Source: Gammaproteobacteria bacterium (lineage in GTDB: Bacteria > Pseudomonadota > Gammaproteobacteria > Arenicellales > JAANXG01). From it: a stretch of 41,019 bases of DNA. The position numbers and the translations under genes are program-made. Numbering within the stretch: the first letter of the stretch is position 1; each line of letters starts with the position of its first letter. Of the stretch, positions 40,926-41,019 are shown one piece after another. The stretch spans positions 4,485-45,503 of the forward strand of contig JAHEIO010000019.1 in NCBI GenBank assembly GCA_024639325.1, given 5' to 3'. Below the pieces are notes generated by a model. That model had not been told where the DNA came from, did not search any database, and was given only the letters and a program-made list of their open reading frames with translations.

Positions 40926-41019
40926 CTATGGCCGCAAAACAATCTTCGGCGCCGCCGCCTTGCCTTCGTGGATCTCGCGAAATGCTGCTGCGCCATCGGA
41001 GAGCCGGCGTGTCTCCACC
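40926..41019 (-). CDS. C-terminal end of a medium-chain (zinc-type) dehydrogenase, partial
   Basis: Only the last 30 codons lie in the window, ending at TAG 40926-40928. The sequence VETRRLSDGAAAFREIHEGK, followed by AAAPKIVLRP, is the standard C-terminus of zinc-dependent alcohol dehydrogenase/quinone oxidoreductase family proteins, in which a DGxxAF-EI-GKxxxKIVL block closes the catalytic domain. The substrate cannot be inferred. Confidence 0.8.
   Translation of the reverse strand, partial: VETRRLSDGAAAFREIHEGKAAAPKIVLRP

Noticed and set aside
1-41019. CRISPR arrays, rRNA operons, prophage or toxin-antitoxin modules
   Set aside because: No regularly spaced repeats, rRNA sequence, phage structural genes or recognisable toxin pairs were found. 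The only tyrosine recombinase is the housekeeping XerD.

Overview
The window looks like a chromosome segment of a gammaproteobacterium, probably marine or salt-adapted. The support is gene order typical of that class (ypjD divergent from ffh; rpsP-rimM-trmD-rplS; yciO-trpS-scpA-scpB-rluB; yoaA-tsaB), an encoded-CCA tRNA-Glu, and the wreck of an ectoine-degradation operon. Base composition is moderately GC-rich. Many genes start with GTG or TTG. I see no prophage, intact insertion sequence, rRNA or CRISPR array.

Layout. 1-734: decayed remains of eutB, eutC and a class III aminotransferase. 980-1942: an EamA-type permease on the minus strand. 1943-2979: about 1 kb without a convincing gene, ending in a tRNA-Leu-like relic. 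2980-6820: an OmpA-type lipoprotein, then a paraquat-inducible (Pqi) lipid-transport operon with two single-domain PqiA proteins and PqiB, where pqiC is missing or decayed. 6780-9449: two minus-strand cyclic-di-GMP proteins (GGDEF/EAL and HD-GYP). 10003-10884: a small ferritin-like protein and a broken c-type cytochrome. 10896-15013: rmlC, rmlD, a DinG/YoaA helicase and tsaB. 15101-16222: two exported proteins of unknown function. 16347-17692: a corB relic and ypjD. 17728-23978: ffh, the rpsP-rimM-trmD-rplS operon, a TPR protein and xerD. 23989-27673: cnoX, a copper ATPase and tRNA-Glu(CTC). 27773-34995: pcnB, yciO, trpS, scpA, scpB, rluB, a HhH-GPD glycosylase and a methyltransferase. 35012-39042: a phosphonate/iron-type ABC importer. 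39331-40860: a family 2 glycosyltransferase and a HAD phosphatase. 40926-41019: the end of a zinc-type dehydrogenase.

How the parts work together. Most intact genes are core translation, protein-export and chromosome-maintenance functions (SRP, ribosomal proteins, tRNA and rRNA modification, tRNA charging, condensin partners, dimer resolution). The accessory layer covers envelope lipid transport, copper export, protein rescue, cyclic-di-GMP turnover, dTDP-rhamnose synthesis and solute import.

What stands out. Several accessory genes have decayed by internal deletion plus frameshift (eutB, eutC, an aminotransferase, a cytochrome c, corB, perhaps pqiC). A 76-bp dispersed repeat occurs in two inverted copies 4.5 kb apart, and in both its CTAG end supplies the stop codon of the adjoining gene. 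rimM has no standard start codon. I did not find a clearly new multi-gene system; the repeat is the best candidate for something undescribed.
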